Assembly (NCBI GenBank): GCA_016124275.1
Contig: WGOA01000051.1
Coordinates: forward strand, 16,845-80,844
Source of the DNA: Bacteroidota bacterium
GTDB lineage: Bacteria > Bacteroidota > Bacteroidia > Chitinophagales > BACL12
Direction: 5' to 3'
DNA length: 64,000 nt
Shown: positions 1-7,403 of the stretch, one piece after another
Layout of the letters: each line of letters begins with the position of its first letter
Position numbering within the stretch: the first letter of the stretch is position 1
Translations under genes and position numbers: made by a program
Notes under the pieces: generated by a model
Told to the model about the DNA's origin: nothing
Databases searched by the model: none
What the model saw: only the letters and a program-made list of their open reading frames with translations

Positions 1-367
1 GGAGAAACATGACAATGCGCTTGGGGACCGCCACAACTTCTTCGGCATTGCCTTTGCGCTGCTTCAGAAAAAAGACCGTCGGCCAGATGGACAAAATGCC
101 CATGATGACAAACAAGGTCACTTTGGTGTGGAAGATCGGGTTCTGCGTGTAGTAATCGGCATTCTTAAAACCGCCCAACCACATGCCCAGACCACAACCG
201 AGCACCAGCAGTGCACCGGCCCCATAGATGCCGTCAAGGGTGGCCAGCCTGGAAATCTCCTTGCGCGTCAGGCTCGGTTTGATCAACAAGTGTTCAGCCA
301 CCAACGAGGAGGCAATGGCCAGAATGCCCAGAAAATGACCGTAGCGAATCAGAATTTCTGCATTCAT
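1..367 (-). CDS. DUF2214-like small integral membrane protein (partial, 3' end outside window)
   Basis: The N-terminal 122 residues are visible and the reading frame runs off the left edge. It begins MNAEILIRYGHFLGILA and has hydrophobic helices at about residues 5-25, 42-65 and 84-105, with a conserved-looking 'LIKPSLTRKEI' loop between the first two. This matches my recollection of the DUF2214 predicted membrane protein family (about 150 residues, no known function). The start ATG (367-365) overlaps the TGA of the upstream cyclophilin gene in an ATGA arrangement, so the two are probably translated from one mRNA. Function is unknown; the family call is by eye. Confidence 0.75.
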   Translation of the reverse strand, partial: MNAEILIRYGHFLGILAIASSLVAEHLLIKPSLTRKEISRLATLDGIYGAGALLVLGCGLGMWLGGFKNADYYTQNPIFHTKVTLFVIMGILSIWPTVFFLKQRKGNAEEVVAVPKRIVMFL

Positions 368-1161
368 AAAGACAGCTCCTTCATGAGCTTTTCCAACTTC
401 TCCGCTTTGAGCAGCGTCATGGTCATCTTAACGTCCTCCACGGGTCGGTCGCGCGAATCGGTGGATGTTGCCGCAATCTGATCAATCACTTCCAGCCCTT
501 TGATGACCTGGCCAAAAACCGTGTACTGGCCATCCAGTTGCGGGGTGCCGCCAACGGTGGCATAAGCGGCCTTCTGCTCTTCGGTGTACTCGCGACCGGT
601 GCGGGCCGCTAAACCGGTAAGGTTCTCCGGGGCATACGTCTGGCCCTGGACAATGTAAAATTGAGAGCCGGAGCTGGCGCGTTGCGGGTTGACGTTGTCG
701 CCGGTGCGGGCTGCAGCCAGCGCACCTTTTTTGTGAATCAAGGCATTGTTAAACTCTCCAGGTACGGTGTAACCCGGACCGCCGGAACCCAGCGATGCCC
801 CTGCTTCAGCACCTTTTGAAGCGGGATCGCCGCCCTGCACCATGAATTGCTTGATGACGCGGTGAAAAATCAGGTCGTTGTAAAAACCTTCCTGAACCAG
901 GCGGACAAAGTTGTCGCGGTGTTGCGGGGTTTCGTTGTACAGCAGGATGGTCATGCTGCCGAATTTGGTGCTGAGTTCTACAAGTTGCACGATCTCTTTG
1001 CTTTTTTTGGCCTTCTTCGACGGTTTTGGCGCTGGGCTGGCCGCCGCATTGCTTTCCTGGCTGCCTGTTTGAGCCTGGACCGAAGACGCGAAGGGGGTTA
1101 GGGTAAAAATCAGGCCGAGAATCAAGGCCTGGGCGCGAAATGGGCTTTGGAAAAAGCGCAT
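364..1161 (-). CDS. Secreted cyclophilin-type peptidyl-prolyl cis-trans isomerase
   Basis: This 265-residue protein catalyses cis-trans isomerisation of X-Pro bonds and should act in the periplasm. A signal peptide (MRFFQSPFRAQALILGLIFT, cleaved near residue 30) precedes an Ala/Pro/Lys-rich linker. The cyclophilin fold starts at 'VELSTKFGSMTILLYNETP'. The active-site segment 'FHRVIKQFMVQGGDP' carries the catalytic Arg, and 'GSQFYIVQG' is the second signature. An insertion of about 45 residues ('GQTYAPENLTGLAARTGREY' region) lengthens one loop, as in several Bacteroidota homologues. It overlaps the downstream DUF2214-like gene by four bases. The family call is firm; its protein clients are unknown. 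Confidence 0.93.
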   Translation of the reverse strand: MRFFQSPFRAQALILGLIFTLTPFASSVQAQTGSQESNAAASPAPKPSKKAKKSKEIVQLVELSTKFGSMTILLYNETPQHRDNFVRLVQEGFYNDLIFHRVIKQFMVQGGDPASKGAEAGASLGSGGPGYTVPGEFNNALIHKKGALAAARTGDNVNPQRASSGSQFYIVQGQTYAPENLTGLAARTGREYTEEQKAAYATVGGTPQLDGQYTVFGQVIKGLEVIDQIAATSTDSRDRPVEDVKMTMTLLKAEKLEKLMKELSL

Positions 1162-1193
1162 AGGATTATGTTGGGTAATTGGGGTGAAGGCCG

Positions 1194-1577
1194 CTAAAGA
1201 TCGGCAAAATAGCGAATTACCTGCCTTTTCAGCATCCGCTCCTGCTCGTCCACCGAAAGTTGGGGCAACGCAGCGGTGGCTTCGTAATGGGGCCAGCCTT
1301 CGTCATCGCGGCCGATGTAGCGGTACAGTTTTTGCTCGCTGAGCAAGCGGCAGACGGCAATGTGCATGAGGTCCTGTTTCTGCTCTTTGCTCACTTTTTC
1401 CAGCACCTGGCCGAGCTCTTGCAGCCCAATGAGAAACAGCAAGGCCTGCAAATCGGGCTTTTTGCCAAAGCGCTCCTGCACCTTTTTCAGCACGGCGATC
1501 CACTCCGGGTCGAAGTCGATCAATTCGTCGGGCAACGGCGCCGAATCCTTTCCCCCGATGTATTCAAAATCTTGCAT
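1194..1577 (-). CDS. Conserved hypothetical protein, 127 aa
   Basis: I do not recognise a named domain. The protein is acidic at the N-terminus (MQDFEYIGGKDSAPLPDELI) and has no signal peptide or membrane helix, so it is probably cytoplasmic. Predicted helices cover residues 28-85, including 'LQALLFLIGLQELG', followed by 'YRYIGRDDEGWPHYEA'. It has the look of a conserved Bacteroidota orphan family. It ends 32 bases upstream of the cyclophilin start and shares its strand, so co-transcription with the two downstream genes is likely. No function is proposed. Confidence 0.75.
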   Translation of the reverse strand: MQDFEYIGGKDSAPLPDELIDFDPEWIAVLKKVQERFGKKPDLQALLFLIGLQELGQVLEKVSKEQKQDLMHIAVCRLLSEQKLYRYIGRDDEGWPHYEATAALPQLSVDEQERMLKRQVIRYFADL

Positions 1578-1605
1578 AACGCGCTAAAGCCCCAAAGATA
1601 ACCGG

Positions 1606-2733
1606 TTAAGGCCATGGGTTTTGGTATTCCGGGCGAAGGGCCAACGAGTCATCGCTCAAACTCAACAGAAACAGCTCCAGTTTGTCTTTTTCGTCCTCGG
1701 TCAGCAGCGCCCCGCCTTGAAAAGCGAACTCCATCAGCTGATCGGTGAAAGGGGTATGCTGCACGCCTTCGCTGTAAAAATCGATGACCTCGCGCAACGT
1801 GGCGAAGCGCCCGTCGTGCATGTAGGGCGCGGTGTACTTGAGGTTGCGCAGGCTGGGAACCTTGAACTTGCCGTAATCTGCGGTGTCGCCGGTGACGGCT
1901 CCAAGTCCGCGATCGGGAAAATCGGCTGCCCGGGTGTAAGGGTCCAGCCCGTTGCTGCGGTAGGTAAAATCGGTAAACAATCCGCCGGAGCCGTGGCAAT
2001 GGAAGCAATCGCCGCCAAAGAGGTCCAGGTAGAGCTCGTAGCCGTCAAAGACGTCGTCGTCCCAGAAAATCTGGCCGCTGAGCATGCGGTCGAAGGGCGT
2101 ATTGCCGGACACAATGCTGCGCTCAAACTGCGCGATGGCCTGGCCGATGCGCTCGGGGGTGATGACGCTGTCGCCGAATGCGTAGAAGAAGTCAAGCGGA
2201 TAACTGGGGTGGCGCTGCAGGCTGAGCACGGCCTGGGGCAGGGTATTGTGCATTTCAATCGGGTCCGTGATGGGCACCAGGGCCTGCTGCTCCAGGTTGG
2301 GCGAGCGGCTGTCCCAGAACAGTCCGCCGCGTGGTCGCCCTTCGGGGGTGATGCTGAACGCTGGCGAATAGGCCAGGTTAAAAAGCGGCATGCTGTTGCG
2401 GGTGCCCGCGATACCGTCAATGCCAATGCTGACGGCGTTCGCATCGTCCACCAGGCCGGAGGAAGGGTTGTGGCAACCGGCGCAACTTAGCGTGGAGTCC
2501 GCAGAAAGGATGGGGTCAAAGAAGAGCTTGCGACCCAACAACACCCCTTCGACCGTCATGGGATTTGCCAGATTGTCTTCAAGCGGCGGGAGCCCCAACG
2601 GGCGATTGATGGTCAGCGGCGTCGGGTCAAAAATCGGTCCATCCGGCTCAGGTCCGGGATCGGGCCTGCAAGCCGCCAGGGCAAACAGCACAGCAACGAG
2701 GGGGAATAGGGCTGTAATCCGGGTATGACGCAT
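1606..2733 (-). CDS. Di-heme cytochrome c peroxidase / MauG-MbnH-like lipoprotein
   Basis: This 375-residue protein belongs to the CcpA/MauG superfamily of periplasmic di-heme enzymes. Two c-type heme motifs are visible, CAGCH (residues 84-88) and CFHCH (243-247). The conserved 'FKVPSLRN' and 'TAPYMHDGRF' blocks follow near residues 290-310. A lipoprotein signal (VLFALAAC) places it on a membrane facing the periplasm. I chose the ATG at 2733 because it gives a proper signal peptide; an upstream in-frame ATG at 2832 would add 33 implausible residues. It lies 98 bases after an MbnP-like gene on the same strand, the arrangement known for MbnP-MbnH pairs, in which the di-heme partner oxidises a Trp of MbnP. 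That specific role is inferred from context; a plain peroxidase remains possible. Confidence 0.9.
   Translation of the reverse strand: MRHTRITALFPLVAVLFALAACRPDPGPEPDGPIFDPTPLTINRPLGLPPLEDNLANPMTVEGVLLGRKLFFDPILSADSTLSCAGCHNPSSGLVDDANAVSIGIDGIAGTRNSMPLFNLAYSPAFSITPEGRPRGGLFWDSRSPNLEQQALVPITDPIEMHNTLPQAVLSLQRHPSYPLDFFYAFGDSVITPERIGQAIAQFERSIVSGNTPFDRMLSGQIFWDDDVFDGYELYLDLFGGDCFHCHGSGGLFTDFTYRSNGLDPYTRAADFPDRGLGAVTGDTADYGKFKVPSLRNLKYTAPYMHDGRFATLREVIDFYSEGVQHTPFTDQLMEFAFQGGALLTEDEKDKLELFLLSLSDDSLALRPEYQNPWP
1630..1640 (+). repeat. 11-mer CGGGCGAAGGG, copy 1 (in di-heme protein gene)
   Basis: First of nine exact copies of the motif in the window; see findings. Read on the coding strand it encodes the ALRP of the C-terminal region. 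Confidence 0.95.
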
Positions 2734-2831
2734 TAGGAAATGTCGTTCCAGGGCTAGGGGGGTTGCTTTGAACCTGGCGCTGTTAGTAGTGGGCATGCAC
2801 GGAAAAACACCCGCGCACCCTTGTGTTGGCA

Positions 2832-3581
2832 TCAGGGAACCAACGAGAACGCAGCGGGTATATTGGCTTTTACCTGCATGGCCATGGGCAGGTTGTCCAT
2901 GGTATGCGTGGTGTTGACAGTGGGGAAGTCAATACTCGTGAACAACGCCAAAGGGTCATAGTTCAGGGTCAGGGTCAGCGTTTCTGCGTCATCACCGCCA
3001 AACGAGCCGGGTATGCTCAGTGTACTGAGAAAGTTGTCTGCGCCTAAATGCACTTCAAACCCGCTTCCGGATTCCGGCGTGCCGTCTCCATCGCCGTCGT
3101 AGATGCCGTCAATTCGCAGAAAAATATAGCCCGACGTCCAGCTCCAATGCATGTTCGGCGACTGGGGTGCCAACGGGTTGCTGGAAGCGTATTGCGTCGG
3201 GTCCAGGTGGTTGGTGGCCGAATCAATGCCTACGTTGAAGTTGAAGGCGGTGTAAGCCTGTGGCGGAACATTTCCCAGGGAGTAAGCGTCATCGTTGGGT
3301 TGGGCCAGCACGTAGGCATTTGTGCTGACGGTATTGCCGGCAATATCTTCTAACTGAATGCCGCTTAGGTAAAAGCGAAGCGTGTTAAACTGCACAGCAG
3401 TGCCGTTAATGGTGTAAATCGTGGCTGGGTTAAAAAGTGCTCCGCCAGGGGTAAAACGCACTTGAAGTTCTACCGGGGTATCGTCGGTTTCTTCGTCGCA
3501 GGAGGGAAACAGACTAAGCACCGCAATCAGGCCTCCAAGCAGCCCAAATCGCTGCGCAGCAGGCAAAAAAGAACGGGTCAT
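2832..3581 (-). CDS. MbnP-family copper-binding-type lipoprotein
   Basis: This 249-residue lipoprotein (lipobox LFPSC, Cys28) resembles the MbnP family. It has an early 'VELQVRFTP' strand, 'LRFYLSGIQLED', 'YTAFNFNVGIDSATN' and the signature 'NMHWSWTSGYIFLRIDG' at residues 143-159. In characterised MbnP proteins a conserved Trp is converted to kynurenine by the di-heme enzyme MbnH and helps form a Cu(I) site; W146 and W148 are the candidates here, assigned by position only. The downstream gene encodes a MauG/MbnH-like protein, which supports the call. The start at 3581 is preferred over the ATG at 3665 because it begins the signal peptide directly. Copper binding is inferred from family and neighbours. 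Confidence 0.85.
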   Translation of the reverse strand: MTRSFLPAAQRFGLLGGLIAVLSLFPSCDEETDDTPVELQVRFTPGGALFNPATIYTINGTAVQFNTLRFYLSGIQLEDIAGNTVSTNAYVLAQPNDDAYSLGNVPPQAYTAFNFNVGIDSATNHLDPTQYASSNPLAPQSPNMHWSWTSGYIFLRIDGIYDGDGDGTPESGSGFEVHLGADNFLSTLSIPGSFGGDDAETLTLTLNYDPLALFTSIDFPTVNTTHTMDNLPMAMQVKANIPAAFSLVP

Positions 3582-3772
3582 GAGAAACGGGTTTTTGAGG
3601 AACCCTAAAGATACGCCGCACTGGTTTTGGTTAGGACGCGTATGCAGCCGGATCCTTTCCAACAATGGCAGTAATTCAATATAGGGCCGTCCTATAATCG
3701 CGGATTTGTAAGCAGTTATGCTTTCTTCAGGGCTACTCTAAAAAACCCTTCAACTAAATGCGGGAAATAGCG

Positions 3773-3780
3773 TATCTTCG
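3773..3780 (+). promoter_or_regulatory. Candidate -7 promoter box (Bacteroidota type)
   Basis: TATCTTCG matches the Bacteroidota consensus TAnnTTTG at all but one fixed base. It ends six bases before the ATG at 3787, so the transcript would be leaderless or nearly so. No clear TTTG-like -33 element is present at ideal spacing. Confidence 0.4.
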
Positions 3781-3786
3781 GGATTA

Positions 3787-4236
3787 ATGCGCTCGTTTAC
3801 CGCCCAAATCAGTACCCTTTTCACCCTTGTGGCCTTTCTGGTGACCACAAGCGGTTGGGTGTTGCACCGGCATTACTGCCCGGAGAGTGAGCAACAAATT
3901 ATTTCTCTGCTGGACGTTAGGCATTGTAGCGAGCCTGTGGCTGAGCTGCCTGCTTCTTGTTGCGAGAAGCCCGTATCCCTCCCCGAGCCCGCTTGTGGCG
4001 CCGATGATGGCTGCTGCAAAGACCAGGTGATTTTGCTGGAATTGCCCAGCCCCTATTCGCTTCCGGTTTATCAGCATGGATCTGTTTTAAGTGATGCCGC
4101 TGTTGTTGCACCTTTCCGTACCGAGATCGTCCTTTGGGTGAACCTCCCGGAGGCTGCGGTGCCCATGCATCCCATTCCCCCGCCCCCCCTGCGCTGCCTG
4201 GATCGGCTCAACGAGCTCCAGGTTTACCGAACCTGA
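3787..4236 (+). CDS. HYC_CC_PP-type small cysteine-rich exported protein
   Basis: This 149-residue protein has an N-terminal hydrophobic segment (residues 7-24), then 'HRHYC' (HYC at 29-31), two CC pairs (58-59 and 76-77) and a late 'PIPPPPLRC' motif. This HYC / CC / proline order matches the Bacteroidota family called HYC_CC_PP, whose members usually lie next to metal-related TonB receptors. The function is not established; His and Cys clusters suggest metal contact, which is inference. It starts about 205 bases from the divergent MbnP-like gene and precedes a metal-type TonB receptor by 76 bases, probably in one transcription unit. Confidence 0.75.
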   Translation: MRSFTAQISTLFTLVAFLVTTSGWVLHRHYCPESEQQIISLLDVRHCSEPVAELPASCCEKPVSLPEPACGADDGCCKDQVILLELPSPYSLPVYQHGSVLSDAAVVAPFRTEIVLWVNLPEAAVPMHPIPPPPLRCLDRLNELQVYRT

Positions 4237-4312
4237 TTCTTTTTTCGGACTGTGCCTGCCCCCCAACAACGTTGGGAGGCCTTAGCCTTTATGTACCCCG
4301 AAAAGAATTGGA

Positions 4313-6628
4313 ATGATCTCTTTATCCTTTTACGTCCGGATTGTGCCCCTTGCGGCGCTGCTCTATGCGCTGCCGGCACGCGGACAATCGCCCCGGCATG
4401 ACATCCAGGGCCGCATTACCGATGCCGAAACAGGGCTGCCCCTGCCCGGAGCCAGCGTCTATTGGTTGGGAAGCGCCACCGGAACCAGCTCGGACCCCGA
4501 TGGCTATTTTGCCCTCGGTTTACCCGGCCAAGCCCCGGCCGCTGGCCAAGCGCCAGCAGCTGGCCAAGCCCCGGCTGCAAGCCAAGCGCCAGCTGGAGAC
4601 CAAGCTCCGGCTGCAGGCCAAACGCCAACCCAACTGGTCATCAGCCAGGTCGGCTACCAGAGCGATACGCTGCTCGTGCAGGATCAGGATGACCTGGTGG
4701 TTACACTCGTACCCGGTCAGGTGCTGGACGAAGTTTCCATTGAGGGTCGTCAGGACGCTGCCAGCCTGCTTTCGCCCATCAACCAGGTCACTATCTCCGA
4801 GCACGAACTGACCCGCGGTGCCTGTTGCAATCTTTCAGAAAGTTTTGAAACCACCACCGACGTGGATGTCGAGTTCACGGACGGCATCAGCGGCGCGCGG
4901 CAAGTGCGCATGCTTGGCCTGGACGGCCGCTACGTGCAAATGCTCACAGAGAACCGCCCTGGAGCGCGGGGACTTGCCTTGCCCTACGGCCTGACCTTTG
5001 TGCCCGGCACCTGGATGTCATCCATTCAGGTAACCAAAGGGCCAGGTTCCGTGATCAACGGCTATGAAGCCATGAGCGGGCAGCTCAATGTGGAATACCA
5101 CAAGCCCGAAGCCATGGACAAGCTCTTTCTCAATGCCTACGGCAGTGTTATGGGCCGGCTGGAAGCCAATGCGCACGGCAGCGCAAAGGTCAGCGACCTC
5201 ACCAGCATGGGTTGGTTCGGACACGGGGCATGGGTGGGCCGCCAAAATGACCACAACGATGACGGCTTTCTGGATCTTCCGGAATCCCAATCGTTTGTGC
5301 TCATGAACCGCTGGTCGTTTACAGGTCGAAGGGCTGTGCACGGTCAGGCAGGAGCAGAATATGTGCACCAGGATTTGTTCGGCGGCCAACTGGACAGCCG
5401 AAATGCCGACATTGGCGACTTGTACAGCAATCCGGTCAGCACGCGCCGCGCACAAGCCTGGAGCAAAATTGGCTGGATTCACCCGGACAAAGCGCGCCGC
5501 AGCAGCGGTCTGGTGTTGCAAGGCACCTGGCACCAGCAAGAAAGCCGCTACGGCAACCGCTACGCGTATGCGGGAGAATCCAAAACGCTGCACGCCAACC
5601 TGATCAACGACGTGCCCATTGGTTCGGGCACGGAACACATGTTCCGCACCGGTGCTTCGCTGCTGCTGGACGATGTTTCCGAAACACTGAGCGACCCGAC
5701 GGCCAGCAACGAAACCTTCAACGGTCAACTTGGCGAGCGCATGGAAACAGTTCCGGGCGTTTTTGCCGAGTACTCGCTTGATTTGCGCGACTGGTCTTTG
5801 GTGGCCGGTGTCCGGGCCGATTACCACAACACGCTCGGCTGGCAGGGGGCACCGCGCGTGCACGTCCGCAAGTGCTGGAACGAAAAGTCCACGCTGCGGG
5901 TGTCGGGGGGGCGGGGCTGGCGCACGGTCAACCCCATCCTTGAGTTTAGCAACTGGTTGAACAGCGCCCGCGTGTTCAGCGCCGATGAAGGCCTGTTGTG
6001 GGAATCATCCTGGAACACCGGCGGCGGTTTTCAACAATTGGTAACGTTGGGGCAACGCGCGTGGTCCCTTCGCCTCGATTACTTCTACACGGGCTTTGAC
6101 CAGCGCGTGGTTGTGGATTTGGACACCGATGCGGACGCGGTACTGGTGCAACAGTCGCCGAGCTATTCGCGCTCGCACGCTGGCCAAATTGAACTGGACG
6201 GTGAAGTGTGGAACGGGCTAACGATGCGCCTGGCCTGGAAGTACGAAGACGTGCGGGCCGAAACGGCCGGGGAACTTCGCCGCGAAACGTTCGTGCCGCA
6301 ATGGCGCAGTCTGGCCAGTGTCGGCTACGAAACACCCAACGATCGCTGGCAGGCCGATGCCACGCTTCAGTTGGTTGGCCCTTCGCGCCTGCCGCTGAGT
6401 TTTGAAGATACCGAGTCGCCGGTTTACCCGCAATTGCTGGCCCAGGTGACCCGGCATTTTGAGGCCTGGAGCCTGTACGTGGGCTCTGAAAACATCACCG
6501 GATTTCACCAGCACGACGCCATTCGCGGCGCGGCAAACCCTTTTGGATCAAACTTTGATGCAGCGGGGCTCTGGGGACCGGTCATGGGCCGAAACGTTTA
6601 CGCAGGCGTGCGCTTCACCTTAAATTGA
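4313..6628 (+). CDS. TonB-dependent outer-membrane receptor, metal (copper) type
   Basis: This 771-residue receptor imports a substrate across the outer membrane using TonB energy. A signal peptide (cleaved near ARG-Q25) is followed by a carboxypeptidase-regulatory-like domain (about 28-135), interrupted at residues 72-107 by a six-residue repeat. A plug domain (150-265) contains 'RGACCNLSESFETTTDVDV', 'GARQVRMLGLDGRYVQMLTE' and 'GPGSVINGYEAMSGQLNVEY', and the beta-barrel ends 'RNVYAGVRFTLN'. The ACCNLSESFE-type plug is typical of Bacteroidota receptors located with HMA-domain proteins, and two such genes follow here. Copper as substrate is therefore inferred from context. Length is normal for the family. 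Confidence 0.92.
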   Translation: MISLSFYVRIVPLAALLYALPARGQSPRHDIQGRITDAETGLPLPGASVYWLGSATGTSSDPDGYFALGLPGQAPAAGQAPAAGQAPAASQAPAGDQAPAAGQTPTQLVISQVGYQSDTLLVQDQDDLVVTLVPGQVLDEVSIEGRQDAASLLSPINQVTISEHELTRGACCNLSESFETTTDVDVEFTDGISGARQVRMLGLDGRYVQMLTENRPGARGLALPYGLTFVPGTWMSSIQVTKGPGSVINGYEAMSGQLNVEYHKPEAMDKLFLNAYGSVMGRLEANAHGSAKVSDLTSMGWFGHGAWVGRQNDHNDDGFLDLPESQSFVLMNRWSFTGRRAVHGQAGAEYVHQDLFGGQLDSRNADIGDLYSNPVSTRRAQAWSKIGWIHPDKARRSSGLVLQGTWHQQESRYGNRYAYAGESKTLHANLINDVPIGSGTEHMFRTGASLLLDDVSETLSDPTASNETFNGQLGERMETVPGVFAEYSLDLRDWSLVAGVRADYHNTLGWQGAPRVHVRKCWNEKSTLRVSGGRGWRTVNPILEFSNWLNSARVFSADEGLLWESSWNTGGGFQQLVTLGQRAWSLRLDYFYTGFDQRVVVDLDTDADAVLVQQSPSYSRSHAGQIELDGEVWNGLTMRLAWKYEDVRAETAGELRRETFVPQWRSLASVGYETPNDRWQADATLQLVGPSRLPLSFEDTESPVYPQLLAQVTRHFEAWSLYVGSENITGFHQHDAIRGAANPFGSNFDAAGLWGPVMGRNVYAGVRFTLN
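4526..4615 (+). repeat. 18-base in-frame tandem repeat (hexapeptide GQAPAA)
   Basis: Five consecutive 18-base units encode GQAPAA, GQAPAA, GQAPAA, SQAPAG and DQAPAA, followed by a decayed sixth (GQTPTQ). Codons vary between units (GCC CCG against GCG CCA), so the array is not a very recent expansion. It sits in a loop of the receptor's N-terminal domain. Confidence 0.9.
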
Positions 6629-6761
6629 ATCGTGTTTATCGCGAACCAACGCCAGGGCATCGCTTAAAACCCCATAGCCTGCGTTACGCTCCAAAGGGGG
6701 CTTGGTAAGCGACCCATACTGCCTTGCAAACAACCTTAAAAAACACAACAAAAGTTATCTT

Positions 6762-7124
6762 ATGAAATTTCAAATGAGTTCCTTCCTGATGGTATTTTTC
6801 CTCAGCGCCCTGGCTTACTCCTGCTCCACTGCACAAGCAGGCGGCAGCGAGACGCAATCCATTGAAATTCAAACTTCGGCAGTTTGCGGCACCTGCAAAC
6901 AAACCCTGGAAAAAGCTATGGCAAATGCGGATGGGGTCAGCTCCAGCCGATTGGACTTGGGCAACAAGGTATTGACCGTGGAGTTTGACCCGGATAAAAC
7001 CAATGCCGAGGCCCTTCGCAAACTGGTTACGGAAACCGGCTACGATGCCGATGGCCAACCCGCCAATCAAACCTCGCACGACAACCTTCCGGCTTGTTGC
7101 CAGAAAGACAGCGGTCTGCATTAA
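6762..7124 (+). CDS. HMA-domain lipoprotein, copper-chaperone-like
   Basis: This 120-residue protein has a lipoprotein signal (ALAYSC, Cys21) followed by one heavy-metal-associated domain. The domain shows 'SAVCGTCKQTLEKAM' with CGTC at 42-45, where CxxC is the usual Cu(I)-binding motif, and 'VLTVEFDPDKTNAEALRKLV' as its second half. A second cysteine pair (ACCQ) lies near the C-terminus. The ATG at 6762 is preferred over 6702 because it begins the signal peptide. It lies 133 bases after the metal-type TonB receptor and would present metal in the periplasm. The metal identity is inferred. Confidence 0.87.
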   Translation: MKFQMSSFLMVFFLSALAYSCSTAQAGGSETQSIEIQTSAVCGTCKQTLEKAMANADGVSSSRLDLGNKVLTVEFDPDKTNAEALRKLVTETGYDADGQPANQTSHDNLPACCQKDSGLH

Positions 7125-7154
7125 GGGCACGGGCAAACCAGCATAGCCATCCTT

Positions 7155-7403
7155 ATGAAATTCAAGACCAACATCAACTGTGCCAATTGCATCCGCGCCG
7201 TTTCGGGCATGCTCAACCAGGAAAAACGCATTGCATCCTGGTCGGTGGACACCGAAAATCCGGATAAGATTCTGACCGTTCAGGGGCAGCTGAGCCCTGA
7301 AGAGGTGGTGCAAACAGTTTACCAGACCGGCTTTGATGCCGTGTGGTTGCCGGAGGCAGAAGCTGCATCTACAGCGGATTCTCCAACAGCACAAAACCGT
7401 TGA
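7155..7403 (+). CDS. Small cytoplasmic HMA-domain protein (CopZ-like)
   Basis: This 82-residue protein is almost entirely one HMA fold. 'NINCANCIRAVSGML' carries the metal site CANC (Cys9 and Cys12), and 'KILTVQGQLSPEEVVQTVYQ' is the second half. It has no signal peptide, so it is likely a cytoplasmic metallochaperone, the counterpart of the exported HMA lipoprotein 30 bases upstream. Its last 35 bases overlap the 3' end of a convergent gene, leaving no room for a dedicated terminator. Related length and motif spacing fit CopZ/Atx1-type chaperones; copper is inferred. Confidence 0.85.
   Translation: MKFKTNINCANCIRAVSGMLNQEKRIASWSVDTENPDKILTVQGQLSPEEVVQTVYQTGFDAVWLPEAEAASTADSPTAQNR

Noticed and set aside
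4263..4277. Small hairpin CCCAAC-AAC-GTTGGG before the TonB receptor
   Set aside because: Only six pairs, no T-run and inside a probable operon; could be chance.
4526..4615. Regular short repeats considered as a CRISPR
   Set aside because: Units are contiguous, in frame and coding; no spacers.
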